Of a DNA stretch of 64,000 bases, positions 47,501-58,045 are shown in pieces. Source of the DNA: Xiphophorus maculatus (taxonomy: Eukaryota > Chordata > Actinopteri > Cyprinodontiformes > Poeciliidae). The stretch spans positions 3,750,560-3,814,559 of the forward strand of contig NC_036458.1 of the NCBI RefSeq assembly GCF_002775205.1. The letters are read 5' to 3'. Position numbers and translations under genes: made by a program. The notes under the pieces were generated by a model, which was given only the letters and a program-made list of their open reading frames with translations, was not told the origin of the DNA and made no database searches. The first letter of the stretch is position 1. Each line of letters opens with the position of its first letter.

Positions 47501-47952
47501 ACTATATATATAAAATCATAAGAAAAACAGAATGTCTGTCCTTAGAATGACAGACAACGGAAATTGCGTTAGCTTGGTGAGCACAAGAATACTTAGTTAG
47601 CAAACTAGCATGAGTTATGTTCTACACGCTTCTGTTTCTATGCAATTAAAATATTTTCTCACCGAGTTCAAACGAGTGTTCAAGCGGCACAGAGAATCCA
47701 CTGAGTTCGGCCTCCAACGGATCACCGACCTGAAAATAATCAAAATCTGCGTTTAGCCTCTATCACACAATGCTAACGCTAACTCGTTAGCATAAATAAA
47801 ATAACCCTCATAGTTTTTTTTGTTAAAAATATATTTACGAATGATTATTTAACTCTTACCCTTCGGCCGTTATTACATGATACTAAATTTGCGCATATAA
47901 ATAACAAAACAATGGAAACAACAGCAACATTAAGCGGTAGCAGGCGAGCCAT
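41585..47952 (-). CDS. emc10: ER membrane protein complex subunit 10
   Basis: Seven coding exons: 47952-47860, 47729-47663, 46173-46061, 45975-45862, 45765-45581, 44807-44714 and 41689-41585, joining to 256 aa (human 262). An N-terminal signal peptide, [20 protein letters not shown] and a few more residues, precedes a lumenal domain. That domain has [60 protein letters not shown] (N-glycosylation sequon at Asn178) and [15 protein letters not shown]. The distal last exon encodes a membrane segment, [14 protein letters not shown] (224-237), and a Gly-rich tail. These match EMC10 throughout. The EMC inserts tail-anchored and polytopic proteins into the ER membrane; EMC10 is mostly lumenal. An alternative last exon lies inside the final intron. 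Confidence 0.96.
42115..42201 (-). CDS. emc10: emc10 alternative last exon (second C-terminus)
   Basis: A good acceptor (CCAG) precedes TGG in the same phase as the distal exon. The exon reads [18 protein letters not shown] followed by [10 protein letters not shown] and a stop at 42115. It would replace the 34-residue distal tail with 28 residues. Human EMC10 has the same arrangement: one isoform ends WMYIIPVVLF... and the other in a different LGG-containing hydrophobic tail. Retention of both in a fish supports a functional choice. Splicing itself is inferred. Confidence 0.7.
   Translation of the reverse strand, partial: WYLILGGAIFLMLTNSAQPPAGGGREQS
42131..42144 (-). promoter_or_regulatory. 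CTCF core motif match inside emc10 alternative exon
   Basis: On the minus strand CCAGCAGGGGGCGG fits CCASYAGRKGGCRS exactly. It overlaps codons for the PPAGGG stretch, so protein coding and DNA binding may constrain the same bases. Confidence 0.45.
42420..42930. repeat. degenerate AATTTTGAGATTAATCTC low-complexity repeat
   Basis: It has the same character as 27040-27560 (TTTCTAGAAAA, AAAAGTCAAAA, GAGTTTGAAA). It sits in the last emc10 intron. Confidence 0.55.
42990..43460. mobile_element. TTAATCGATTAATC-type MITE copy
   Basis: TTATTGATTAATGTATTGATTG at the left, GTAAATGGCCTTTGAGTCTCTATTCTCCGG near the right, and TTAATTCCTGCTCTGAATGTTG match the copies in akt1s1 intron 5. Confidence 0.6.
44996..45510. 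mobile_element. GGGTGTTCAAAG-type repeat copy in emc10 intron
   Basis: The left end is GGGTGTTCAAAGTGGG...GGGGGCCATTTTTGGACTC, followed by TGCGGCCCTCCCAACCACAATTCAAAAATAAATT, as in the copy at 2039. Confidence 0.55.
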
Positions 47953-47970
47953 TGCTGCTAACTGTGGACA

Positions 47971-47982
47971 CCGGAAGATGGC
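47971..47982 (+). promoter_or_regulatory. emc10: emc10 promoter: overlapping ETS and YY1 motifs
   Basis: CCGGAAGATGGC combines an ETS core (CCGGAAG) and a YY1 core (AAGATGGC) 19-30 bp upstream of the emc10 start codon. This composite is a hallmark of TATA-less housekeeping promoters and suggests a very short 5' UTR. Confidence 0.6.
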
Positions 47983-47999
47983 TACAGAAGTAACATCTG

Positions 48000-49040
48000 C
48001 ATTTTCAGAATAAAAGCACATAAACTAGTCTACGTATGTAAGTATGTGCACGCTGCGTTTTTGATCTTTATTTTGAAATCCTTGGCTTCACATACATCTT
48101 TAGTCTGTTATTTACCGTGAATAGTATATTCTTAAAACGGATTTACAAAAATAATGTAGTTATTTTATTATTTAAAGGTTGTTTGCATCATATATACTTT
48201 ATTGATACCCAATGCGATTTGTTGACAAGCTACTCCATCCAAAGTGTTAAATATTAGTAAATACAAATATAACCACAAGCGTTATAAAATTTATATAAAT
48301 ATATAAGTGAGATATTGTAAGTAATCTAAATTTGTCTAAATATAAAATAAATTAATAAATAAAATAATAACAAGCATACACATAGAAATATATTAATCTA
48401 TAAATTAATCCAGAGAAAATTAGACATTGTAAAATGTATTAGTGCCTGAAATGTTTCAGGCACTAACATGCCTGAAACAGTATTAATTAGTATTTTTACG
48501 TTTCAAATCAACTTATAATCATACAAATGACTCTAAATCTACAAAATGATTTAGTCATTATAGTTAAGTTGTTATAGTTAAAGGAGTTCTAAAATACAAA
48601 AGTACATAAGAGAGACAAACTAAAGTTTTTAGACAATATTTTTTGATAGATTAAAATAGAAATAGTCTTTATTTATGTAACATTGTGTTCATTTGTTTCA
48701 AAAACTACTTTTTATGCATTGTTGTTAATGTCTTTTTCTGTTTTAGGGTTTCAGAATATCATACAAGTGTGATATTTAACTCACCTTTCCCTTAGTTGTT
48801 TCTGTTTTCTTGGCACCTTACATGATCAGAAATGAAATATGAATATAGTAAAATCAGTCTGAGTTCAAACTGATGATCACGTTTAAACCAGCAGAGGTTG
48901 CTAACAGACCAGAAAAAACTTCCTCACCCCCTCTGTGATCCAGCCGTCCTTTTCACAAGAAACACTAAATATTTATGTCCCGCTGGAAGGAAAGTAATTC
49001 ATGTTTTAAAATTCTTTAGTCAGCACACATAGCTCCGCTT
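48000..49040. other. AT-rich intergenic DNA, no gene seen
   Basis: Mostly AT-rich unique-looking sequence. 48186-48250 (ATACTTTATTGATACCCAATGCGA) resembles the 3' tail of the LINE seen at 9597-10013. A poly(A) run of 23 follows at 49045-49067. Nothing coding is supported. Confidence 0.5.
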
Positions 49041-49379
49041 TTGCAAAAAAAAAAAAAAAAAAAAAAAGTTTGTCAAATTCAAGGGGTGAGTTTATGCTGG
49101 AGCAGCTCCTGGCTGCTTTAATCCCAAACCTTGGATGAAAGTTTTACTGCGACATTTGAAGCTGGAAAGGACAGCTGTCCACATCTGGCCTCTGTCCCCA
49201 GAGAACCGCTGCAGCTTTTTTACCCGGATAAAATAACTTCTCCAACTGTGGGAAGCTCTGAGTGGTTTATGTCTGACATATTTACCAAAAAATCTCACAC
49301 ATCCAGATGTGTTGAGAGATCTGGATTTAAATTATGACAATATGAGATAACGTTGTTTATGAAGAAAACAGGGCTGCAA

Positions 49380-50225
49380 ATGTTAACACTTTACAATCTT
49401 TCTATATCATAATAATATATCAAGAATAATAAGTAAATAAGCAAGTAATTTAATTAAACTTACACTATTTCATCAATCGCAATAGTTATATTAATTCTAA
49501 GAATAATAAGTAAATAAATAAATGTGACATATAATAATAAATTATGCAAAATATATTGAAGTAATTAAATTAGCTACCATGTTTATCGCTACATAATATT
49601 AATAACAATGAATGTGGAATAGATTAATAAATGTAATACATATATAACAAGTAACTGAGTAAAAGTATTAGTTACATAACTATTGCTGAATTATTCTGAT
49701 TATTTTAAGATAAGTAATTAAATTAACGCTATTGCTGCTACTAATAAAATAATAATCCTGAATGTAATATAAATTATAGAATAAATATGATATGTAATAA
49801 ATAAAATGTAAATAAGCAAATAATGTAGTAAAAATATTAGCTACTGTCACTATTGCCAATATGTTGCCAAACATGATTACTACTACTAATAACAATATTA
49901 ATTTATAATTAATGTACTATAAATTAATTTAAAAAATATAGTATATAATAAATAATAAAATGTGAATAAGCAAGTTATTAAGTTATTAATGTTAGCCACT
50001 ATCACTACATTTTTAATATTATTATCATTATAAAGGAAATAAATGAATACCATCACCACTATTACATCAGCGAACATGACGACCACTAGTAATAAAATAA
50101 TTACAAAATGAATGCAAATAAGGAATAAATAGATGAGCAAATTATTAAGTAAAAGTGTTAGCTATTAACACGACTGCCACATTATCATGATTATAATTAT
50201 CATTATAAAATGAATAAGTAAATAA
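49380..50225. repeat. decayed ~155-165-bp tandem array, AT-rich
   Basis: The phrase AGTAAAAGTATTAGTTA and variants (GTAGTAAAAATATTAGCTACTG, TTAAGTAAAAGTGTTAGCTA) recur near 49655, 49827, 49985 and 50145. Each is followed by (C)ACTATTGC- and AATAATAA-type blocks, indicating at least four diverged units. Confidence 0.6.
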
Positions 50226-51099
50226 GTCAACAGTTATTCACTGCTGCATCGAGGAGTTTGGGTCATCAAAAGGGCAGAAAAACACAAAGTTTAACAGAAA
50301 GAATCAAACCTTTCAAAAGAAAAACATGATGAAAATATTTTTGCCAAACATAATTAATGTGCTCTGTGTTTATTCCTGTCTGACCCACAAACAAACCCAG
50401 CTCAGACAGAAGTGGAAAGCCTTCATCTGCCTGCTGAAAAAGCGCTTTCATTTTGACAATAATGATCCTAAAGTCTGAAAATTCAAACGTCTGAGCTATT
50501 TTTGGGTCTCTAACTTGGTTTAGACTTTGGTGCGCAGAACTCTTGTCAAATCTGCTCTGCTGGAGATTGTCACAAGACGCAAGTTTATTTTTCTGTCTGA
50601 CACTGACATTAAATTAAAGACATTTTTTAGCTTATAATGTTTGTTTTACAACAAACCCAGATTTTAGAAAACTAATCCACAAACCTCAATTCAGTCCAGA
50701 CAAATCCGATCTATATCTGAATATATGTTACATAAATTCATTTAGCACTCTAGCATTTTTGTTAACGATGAAAATGTTTAGCTTCCACTAAATAATTTGT
50801 TTTTCTGGATAAATTATGATTTACTTGGCTGGTTTGTAAACTTTCAGTAGAATAATGTTTCAAATCTGTGTTGAAGTTTTGTTATAGATTGTAAAAAATT
50901 GTTCAGGTATTTAGACGTTTAGATTTATGCTCTTATTTTGAAGAGAGTGAAACTTGTTTACGTAGCAATTCTGTTTCCTCTGCTCGCGCTCCCCGCCTGG
51001 GAAAAAAAATCCAGAAAAGTATGTTTATTCGGTAGAGTACAGAGCAAAATCGACTATTATCCTGCGTGATTTTTGAGAGAAGCTAAAGTTTATGATTAG

Positions 51100-51840
51100 C
51101 GTTTTAGAATTAGCTCAATTCTTTTTATTTTCAATTATAATTATTTGCTAGCTAAACAGCAAGTTATTCTATACTTGATAGCTAAATGAGTTGCTTGCTA
51201 TTTAGCTAGCAAGCAAGCTAACTATTTACTTTGCTAACAAAATATTTAGATTGCTAGCAAATATTTAGCTAATATGTAAATTAGCTTGCCCATTAGCAGA
51301 AGTGGGATATCAAAATAAAAACTGGTTTTGCTGACCACTAAATAAACTGTAATTTTTTTTAAGTTGCTAAATATCTAGCAATAATTTTAATATTTAGGAT
51401 ATTGCTAAATATTTATATCGAAAAATAAGCATTGTTTGAAAAGTAGTTATAGAAAAATAAATATTAAATTTTGAATTAAATATATAGTTAGAAAAATAAA
51501 CATTTAGTTTGAAAATTAGCCATAGCACAGTAAATATTGAATTTTGAACTGAACATTTAGTTAGCAAAATATTAAAGTTTGCAAACTAAACATTTAGTTT
51601 GAAAATTAGAATATGTAGATCAGACTAAGACATTTAGTTGGGAACTAAATATTTAGTTTCCTCACTAAATATTTATTTTGAAATTTGTTTCAAAATTTTG
51701 AAATATTTATTTCTAAATATGCTAGAAATTTAGTTCCCAACTTAATGTTTAAGTCTAGGCTAAATATTTAGTTTTCTCCAAATTAAATGTTTATTTTACT
51801 AACTAAATATTTATATATTGAAATAAATATTTAATTTGGT
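51100..51840. repeat. degenerate TAAATATTTAGTTxxAAA array
   Basis: The motif AAATATTTAG(T/C) and its near-palindromic variants recur more than 20 times with irregular 20-35-bp spacing. GCTAGCAAGCAAGCTA-type palindromes lie at the left edge. Confidence 0.7.
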
Positions 51841-51844
51841 ACTC

Positions 51845-52540
51845 TGGCATCTATAAATGTAGGAATAAGATGGTGAAAAAATGACTTAAAAAAATTAATA
51901 CACACATCTTTTCCCTCTTTAAGAGGCTAAATAAACCAAATTTCTTCTGTTAGTTTTTAATTGTGTTGCTTTACCACCCCATCGGTCAGAGCCCTTGTTG
52001 TAAGAACTCGTTTCAGATGCTTGTTCAGTCTCTTTTTCTACTCCTCCTCTCCGTTTTTTCCTCGGCTCGTTTTAAAAACGAGGCCTGCTGCTCTGGGAAG
52101 GAAACCTGAACTCCATGTTTGGCTTCTTGGAAAGCAGATTCGTCCCCAGAGTCTCTGATGTGGAGCTTCGGCACAGAAAAAACGCTGGGAAACTCTCAGC
52201 TAATTTCAAAACTCAACCCAGGTTTCAGTTATGCTAATGCTGTAATAGCTGCAGAGCCTGAATGCGTCCATTAGGACTGAAATCAGTTTAAGATGTTCAG
52301 CCAAGTTACATTAGAAAAACGCTGAGATTATTTCCCACAACATAGAAAATATAATATGCTAGGAAACTGCTCTCTCCTTCCTTCGTACCTTCCTTCTGTC
52401 CTAGCTGAAGTAGAAATTTGTAATTTCTCGTGTTTTTCCAGACGGAAGACACATCTACTCTCCTTCAACACATCGCAACACAAGAAGTTAAACATCTTTC
52501 CTCTTTAGCCAGTTAAAGAGGAGCAGCTGAAATTAAGTGT
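51845..52540. other. intergenic DNA, no gene recognised
   Basis: Mixed sequence with moderate GC around 51990-52200. Reading frames here are short and show no domain. Confidence 0.4.
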
Positions 52541-52544
52541 TGTT

Positions 52545-52725
52545 CTGGTTTTTATTCATATTATTAGTTATTGATGTTTTCTCCCAATTTTGAAATTGTG
52601 GTATTATTTTTACTGATCTTTATTTTATGTTTTATCATTTATCTACCTGTGATGTTTTGTTTGTTGTGAAGCACTTTGGTCACCCGCGCCTGTTGTAAAT
52701 GTTTCATATAAATAAACTTCCATCC
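52545..52725 (+). mobile_element. LINE 3' tail (L2-like)
   Basis: GTGAAGCACTTTGGTCACC...CTGTTGTAAATG...CATATAAATAAACTT is the stereotyped 3' end of fish L2-like retrotransposons. The sequence then passes into a CCTT/TTCC-rich tract (52726-52945). No ORF remains. Confidence 0.65.
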
Positions 52726-52945
52726 TTCTTTGTGTCCTTTCTTACTTTCCTTCTCTGGATCCTTCCTTTTATGCATCCTTTATTCTTTCCATCTTTGCAT
52801 CCTTGCTACTTTCCAGCCTCCTTCCTTTTTTCTGCCCTTTGTTCTTTCTGTCCTTCCTTCTTTGCTTCCTTCCTTCCCTCTTCGTGTCCTTCTTCCTGTT
52901 ATCCTTCCTCTTTCAACTTCCTTTTTTTGTTTCTAGTCTTTCCAG
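52726..52945. repeat. polypyrimidine (CCTTCCTTCTTTG)n tract
   Basis: Imperfect CTTC/CCTT units form 220 bp of nearly pure pyrimidine on the plus strand, abutting the LINE tail. Frames through it give only Phe/Leu/Pro/Ser-rich nonsense. Confidence 0.85.
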
Positions 52946-53464
52946 GCTCCATATTTTTAAACCGTACTCTGTAGGAAGATCTACCGTAAATTCATAGTGA
53001 ACTTTAATATTTTATAAAGAGATAAAAATAAACACGTCTTCATAATTGTTTTATGTATTTTTTAGAAGGGTGAAATGTTAAAGTCATAAGTTAGTTTTCA
53101 GTTTCATATTTATCTTGATGCATCTGGATATAAACATTAAAATAAACCTTAGAAATGTTAGTTTTAGTTAACTATAATAACCTTTCTTCTCTGCTCATTT
53201 ACTGCTACTGCAGAATGTATTTGAAACTACTGACGAATAACAAAAACCGAGATTGAGAAAACATTTCTGTTAGCTGAATTAAATAAAAAGATAATTAATG
53301 GGGAAAATCTACAACTAGCTGGAACTAGATTGCGCGTTTATAACACTAATAACTAAAGCATACTGAAATTAAAGATATAATATTCTTCGTTTACTTGTTC
53401 ATTAAGCTGCTTGTTAGCATTTCGAACTGATATGTAAACACAAGCAGTTTACGTCATCCGTCGG

Positions 53465-53515
53465 CAAATTACGGCACTTCCGCTAGTTCGCGAAATGGCG
53501 GCGGCAAAAGTTGGA
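53465..53515 (+). promoter_or_regulatory. CpG promoter with ETS and YY1 motifs, transcript unknown
   Basis: CACTTCCGC (ETS on the minus strand) is followed 11 bp later by CGAAATGGCGGCGGC (YY1-type, start-codon overlapping). An ATG at 53495 opens a 17-codon frame MAAAKVGRNHQNQLVVQ. The motif pair looks like a housekeeping promoter, but no downstream exon could be assigned. It could drive an unseen gene, a non-coding RNA or an upstream start for the next gene. Confidence 0.45.
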
Positions 53516-53911
53516 AGAAATCACCAGAATCAGTTGGTTGTTCAACAATAATTCAATACATTTTTAAAACGACGGTATTCCTGTTGAGTATTAATTACCC
53601 AATCCACGTAAACATAAGCACAATACAATATTTGTGATTTCTTTTTTAAATTCTGCACCGAAAAATTAGCGTCGGTGCGCTAATGTTTAGCCTCCCGGGC
53701 GTAATGAGTTCATCGGCTGGCAGCTTTCTCCTTAACGGCTCTGAAACAGTTTCCCTTAAACTCTTTCCCCCCTCTCGGTGTCTTCATCCTCCGGTCTCCT
53801 TAAAGCCTCGTAGCTCCTGCCAAGGTTTCATGTGACCGCCATTCTGCCGCTGTCCTGCTTTCTGCTTCCTCCCGGGGGAGGATGGCGGCGGCGGCGGGCG
53901 GGGAGCGAGCT

Positions 53912-53919
53912 CATAAAAT
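53912..53919 (+). promoter_or_regulatory. TATA-like box for the MPEPKKT gene
   Basis: CATAAAAT in GAGCTCATAAAATGAG lies 74-81 bp upstream of the ATG at 53993. This places a start site near 53945 and a 5' UTR of about 50 bases. A TATA box fits a tissue-specific rather than housekeeping gene. Confidence 0.55.
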
Positions 53920-53992
53920 GAGGGGAGGAAGAGACGCGCCGGCAGTTCCACTGGGAAGCAGGAAGGAGGAATCCCGTTAAACAGACACAGAC

Positions 53993-54014
53993 ATGCCTGA
54001 GCCAAAGAAGACAG
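53993..54014 (+). CDS. mybpc2: candidate first coding exon of myosin-binding protein C (fast type)
   Basis: ATGCCTGAGCCAAAGAAGAC followed by AG and a consensus GTAAGA donor encodes MPEPKKT and ends in phase 1. Members of the MYBPC family begin MPE(P/A)xKK in a tiny first coding exon followed by a large intron. The TATA-type promoter fits a muscle gene. In human, MYBPC2 lies close to EMC10, which is the neighbour here. No later exon was found to the right edge, so the call rests on seven residues, gene structure and synteny. If right, the product is a sarcomeric A-band Ig/FnIII protein. Confidence 0.5.
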
Positions 54015-54047
54015 GTAAGACAGTCCAGACGGGAAACCCTCACCACA

Positions 54048-54800
54048 CTGCAAAAACACAAACTATTACCAAGTAAATTTAGCCTAAATTCTACTGCAAA
54101 TGTCTTAGCACACATGAAATAACTAACAACTAACTTTTCAGCAAGATGTAGGAGCTCTTTTTGAGTAAATACTACCTTAACATGGATGGAAAAGTGCTAT
54201 TCACTAGTAAATTATAACATGGTAAAAATGTCTTGTTAAAAGTTAAATAATATGCCAATAGTGCTAGAACGTTTTCCACTGCATAAACACACAATTTTAC
54301 AGAGTATTTTTGGTCTGGTTTCTTGGTTTTGCATTATTTCGAGTGTACTAGCATAGAAATAACTTTTTTTCAGTGGGAAATAGTAGTAAATAATTATTAA
54401 CAAATTATTAACAAATAATTTAACATTATGAAAATGTTCTAGATCCACTGGCGGATTATGTCACTTATAACGCAGGAAAAATGTCGTTACAAGTGAAATA
54501 ATCTGCAAGTGGAACTAGTATTTTTTCCACTGAAACCCCCCCCCCCACAAAATTCCTAAATATTGTTGAAAAAATACGAGCCACTTTGCTTGTAATGGGG
54601 AATAATGAATGAAATAATCTGCCAATGGATGTAGTACTTTTTATATCAATATTAATGAATTATTGACCTAAAACAAGCTCCCATATCTTTCTGAAAAGTC
54701 ACTTGTAAGTTAGTTTTGTCTTATTAGGTGTACTGAAATATTTGCACTAGAAACTAGACCAAAATTACTTGGTAAGATTTTGTGTTTTTGCAGTGTGGAC
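54048..54800. mobile_element. nested CACTGCAAAAACAC-type palindromic MITEs
   Basis: The outer copy runs from ACACTGCAAAAACACAAAC to GTGTTTTTGCAGTGT. Interior start-like phrases near 54280 (CACTGCATAAACACAC) show a second copy inside. The arms TTATAACGCAGGAAAAATG and AAGTGAAATAATCTGC form the central palindrome. Confidence 0.7.
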
Positions 54801-54899
54801 CACAGATTGAACCCAGAAAACGCCTAATGTTGAATAAAAGAGGCTGTTTTTGCATTAATATGCACAGCATGTTGGCTTCTAGTTATAAATAAAATTGAA

Positions 54900-56240
54900 T
54901 ATGGTCAAAGTTGATCATTTTGGGGGTGGGGGGGATACTTTTAGGATTATTTTTACTCATAAAAATACTCCTTAAAGTATTTAGGAATTAATGCAATATG
55001 ACTCCATTAATTTAGAGTGAAAACATCTCTGAAAGAAGAGCAAATACAGGATTGTGTCTGTTTTAATCACTAATATTTCTAATGTTTCTTTAGGGTTAAA
55101 TGTAAAGATATTTGCTGGTAATTGTGTCTAACAGACGCACTTTTGGTGTCTGGTTTGTATTTTTTAGACGTTTATATTGCAACAAACTTGCAGTTTGAGA
55201 GAGAATAATCACCTGCAGTTTAAGCTCATTAAGTAGAAGAAAGTAGTAATATGATTGGGCAACAATCTGTGAACATTTAGAGTAAAAACAGTTGGATTAA
55301 AACCTTTTCAGACTCAATATTTCTAGGGTCAAGTCCAGATTTCACAGCAGATTTTCTCCAACAATATTCCAAACTCTAACTACCACTGCTAGGTTCAGGT
55401 TTAGCAATAAATTTTCATTTTACACAAGAATTGTTGAAAGTTTGTAAATGTTTCCTAGTCTGTGCATTCTGTTCAAATGCAGACTAAACAAAAACATTTA
55501 AAGTTAATCCATCTGATCAACATATATTTTCTTTCTCTGCTCAGTGTAATAGTAGACTTTAACCGGCTTTTAACAACAAAGAACATTTGAAGTTAAAGTT
55601 GTAAATCACCAAATTTCCTCCACAATTTAAACAGCTGTGTCTGAACTATTTGTTAAGCAGGCAATAATTTTGAGTTTTTTAATTTATTTGAATCTGAACA
55701 CTAATAACTACAAATTTAATATTTTAATCAAACCACAAAAGTATATTTAAATTCTTTTAGCTCTGAAACATCTGAAACGTAAAATTTTCAAAATTCTCAA
55801 AATAGTTTTTTATTCGGCACCGATCAATGAAACTTGGGTCAGTCAGACTTCAGTCAAACTGACATTGTAAAAATGCAATTGTTCCCTTAAGCTAGTAGTT
55901 CATAGCCATTTGCAGTAACTGGAAATAAGACTTTTGCAACAGTTTTGGTCGACTTTGCTTTAAAACATTGTTTTAATTCGGGAACATTTGAGATTTTTCA
56001 AGCTTGTTTTAGATCAGGTTGGAGCATTATGTGTTAGTTTTAGGATAATTTTGCCTACTTCATGTTGTCAAACAGGTTCTTTGTAAGTGTTTTGAAGTGT
56101 GGCTTGTGATATTAAACTAAAATGTGGTTTGCTAATGAAACACAACGGGACTTATTTTCAGGTTGGCAAGTCAGTTGGGATTGCTTTATTTCCTTAATAC
56201 ATTCAATTAAATAATAATTTCAAAACTGCTTAATGTAAAT
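54900..56240. other. AT-rich DNA, probable first intron, nothing coding seen
   Basis: No repeat family was clearly delimited and no exon could be supported. A G/C-run microsatellite-like patch (GGGGGTGGGGGGG) occurs near 54920. Confidence 0.4.
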
Positions 56241-56246
56241 ATTACG

Positions 56247-56820
56247 ATAGAGCAGGGATGTCCAAACTTTTGCCATGTGGTCTGAAATTGTCAAAAGTAG
56301 TCAAATAAAATAAAAAAATCTAAAATCAAGCAAATAAAGTAGTCAGTTTTTTTTTGTTTAGTATTTTTGTTGGAAAAGAATGTTATTCATTGTAGATACA
56401 AAAATTAAAACGTATTTTGCACTTCTAGTTTTCAAATTCATTTGTGCTCGATTAAACAGTTTTAAGGACAGGATTTGGGTCACTTTGTTTCAAAATGTCC
56501 GCTATATTGAGCCAAGTTTAATAGACTAAATAAAAGCTTATTTGGGTTCAACAAAGTCAACTTTTCAGTAAAAGTCTTTTAATTAATGTGGTTCAACTTA
56601 TTATAAAAGCTTGTTTGTAAAAATATCAATACTTTATGTTGAATTTGCAATTTTCCATAGTAAGAAAATTATTTTGGTAACAACTTCACCTTTAATAAAA
56701 ATAAAAAATCTCCATCTATATCAACCACCAGGCCAAATTTGTATCTTGAACTGTAGTTGGGGGCAATCGGTCCAAAGGCCACAAATAGCCAAAAGGACAC
56801 CCATGCTATTAAGAATAAAA
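56247..56820. mobile_element. GGGTGTCCAAACTTTTG-type repeat copy
   Basis: The left end GCAGGGATGTCCAAACTTTTGCCATG and the right end CAAAAGGACACCCATGC are inverted relatives, with TAGTTGGGGGCAATCGGTCC inside. It is the same family as 2039-2373. Confidence 0.5.
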
Positions 56821-57244
56821 ACTTAAATAACATTCAGCAGACACCCTTGCATCATCAGCATTAATGATAAGCTCTTAATCACACCATAAATTTGCAGTTT
56901 ATTCCAGTAATGTATCATCTTACAAAAATTGCGACGTAACCTCCAATTGCAGTGAAACATTAACCAACCACAAGACACCATTCCTAAAATTCAACCGTGC
57001 CAAGGCTGTGGTGTTTTTATCTGTCATTGGTGGAGAGATAATTACAAAAGCTCTATTTCAAACTCCATAAATGCACAAATGCTGACAATTTCTAGTTTTC
57101 TTTTTACCCAAACTTAGAGATTGAACCCTATACTTGTAGAAATTTAAAATACAGGATATTTTATTAGGTCTAGACAATAAATCAATAATATTTACCGTGA
57201 CAGACGCATGATAAATACCAATAGATAATAAGTCAAATAGAATT

Positions 57245-57425
57245 TTAGCTGCTAAGAAAAGTTGGTGGAATAGACTGACTCACTCACTCTTTGGTCACCT
57301 AGCAACTCGCTCACTCTTTGGTTACCTAGCAACTCGCTCACTCTTTGGTTACCGAGCAACAGTCTGTTGAGTAACTTGCCCAGCAGCAGTTTAAGTTCCG
57401 CCACTGTCTCTCTTAGCTGCTTAAA
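57245..57425. mobile_element. repeat carrying three tandem X-box-like units
   Basis: ACTCTTTGG(T)(T/C)ACC(T/G)AGCAACTCGCTC is repeated three times at about 29-bp spacing, then CTGTTGAGTAACTTGCCCAGCAGCAG. It matches 29455-29660 and, inverted, 1655-1860. Confidence 0.75.
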
Positions 57426-57779
57426 AATAAAAAATGACATGGAGTGAAAACAGGACCGGTCATGTCAACAGTTTGGCAGCCTTTCAGATAGTTAAAAAAA
57501 CTAATCAATAATTAGCAATATTGACATAAATGAAATGCTTATATCGTGATATTATTTAATTTTGCTTTGGGATCAATAAAGTAGTTTTGAATTTGATTTG
57601 AATATGATTTTCAGCGGTATGTATTTATTTAATATAAATACATTTTAATATATTCTATACACGATAATATAAAAGAATTTCATATTGAAACATATTTGTG
57701 AAACCTCAAAAAACAACAAAATCTTTGTAAAAAATCTGATTTTTATAATGAAAGCCATATAAAAGGTTAATTGTTATTT

Positions 57780-58045
57780 TTTTATGTCTCTGTTGGGTCA
57801 TCCAGAGTATTTAAGCAGGGAAATGATTTGTCAGATTGGCCTTCGCCAAGTCAGGTGTGACTACGCTGCATCACGTCTTCGTTAAGCCGACACTTTATCC
57901 GCCTGACCCGGCCTGCTCTCTGTCGGTTACACCGTCTGCCCGGCTGGCATCCATCTGCACCATTTTCACCGTCTCGCTCATCATTATCTAAGGAAAACTG
58001 GGATTTAATGGTTTTATAGCTTCCAACTCTGACAAAGTTATCCAG
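57780..58045. other. GC-richer single-copy-looking island
   Basis: A CpG-containing, repeat-free stretch (CTACGCTGCATCACGTCTTCG, CCTGACCCGGCCTGC). The minus-strand frame covering it has no recognisable domain. It may be a conserved regulatory element in the putative first intron. Confidence 0.3.

Noticed and set aside
52699..52997. Phe/Leu/Pro/Ser-rich frames resembling membrane proteins
   Set aside because: Products of the CCTT-rich polypyrimidine tract.
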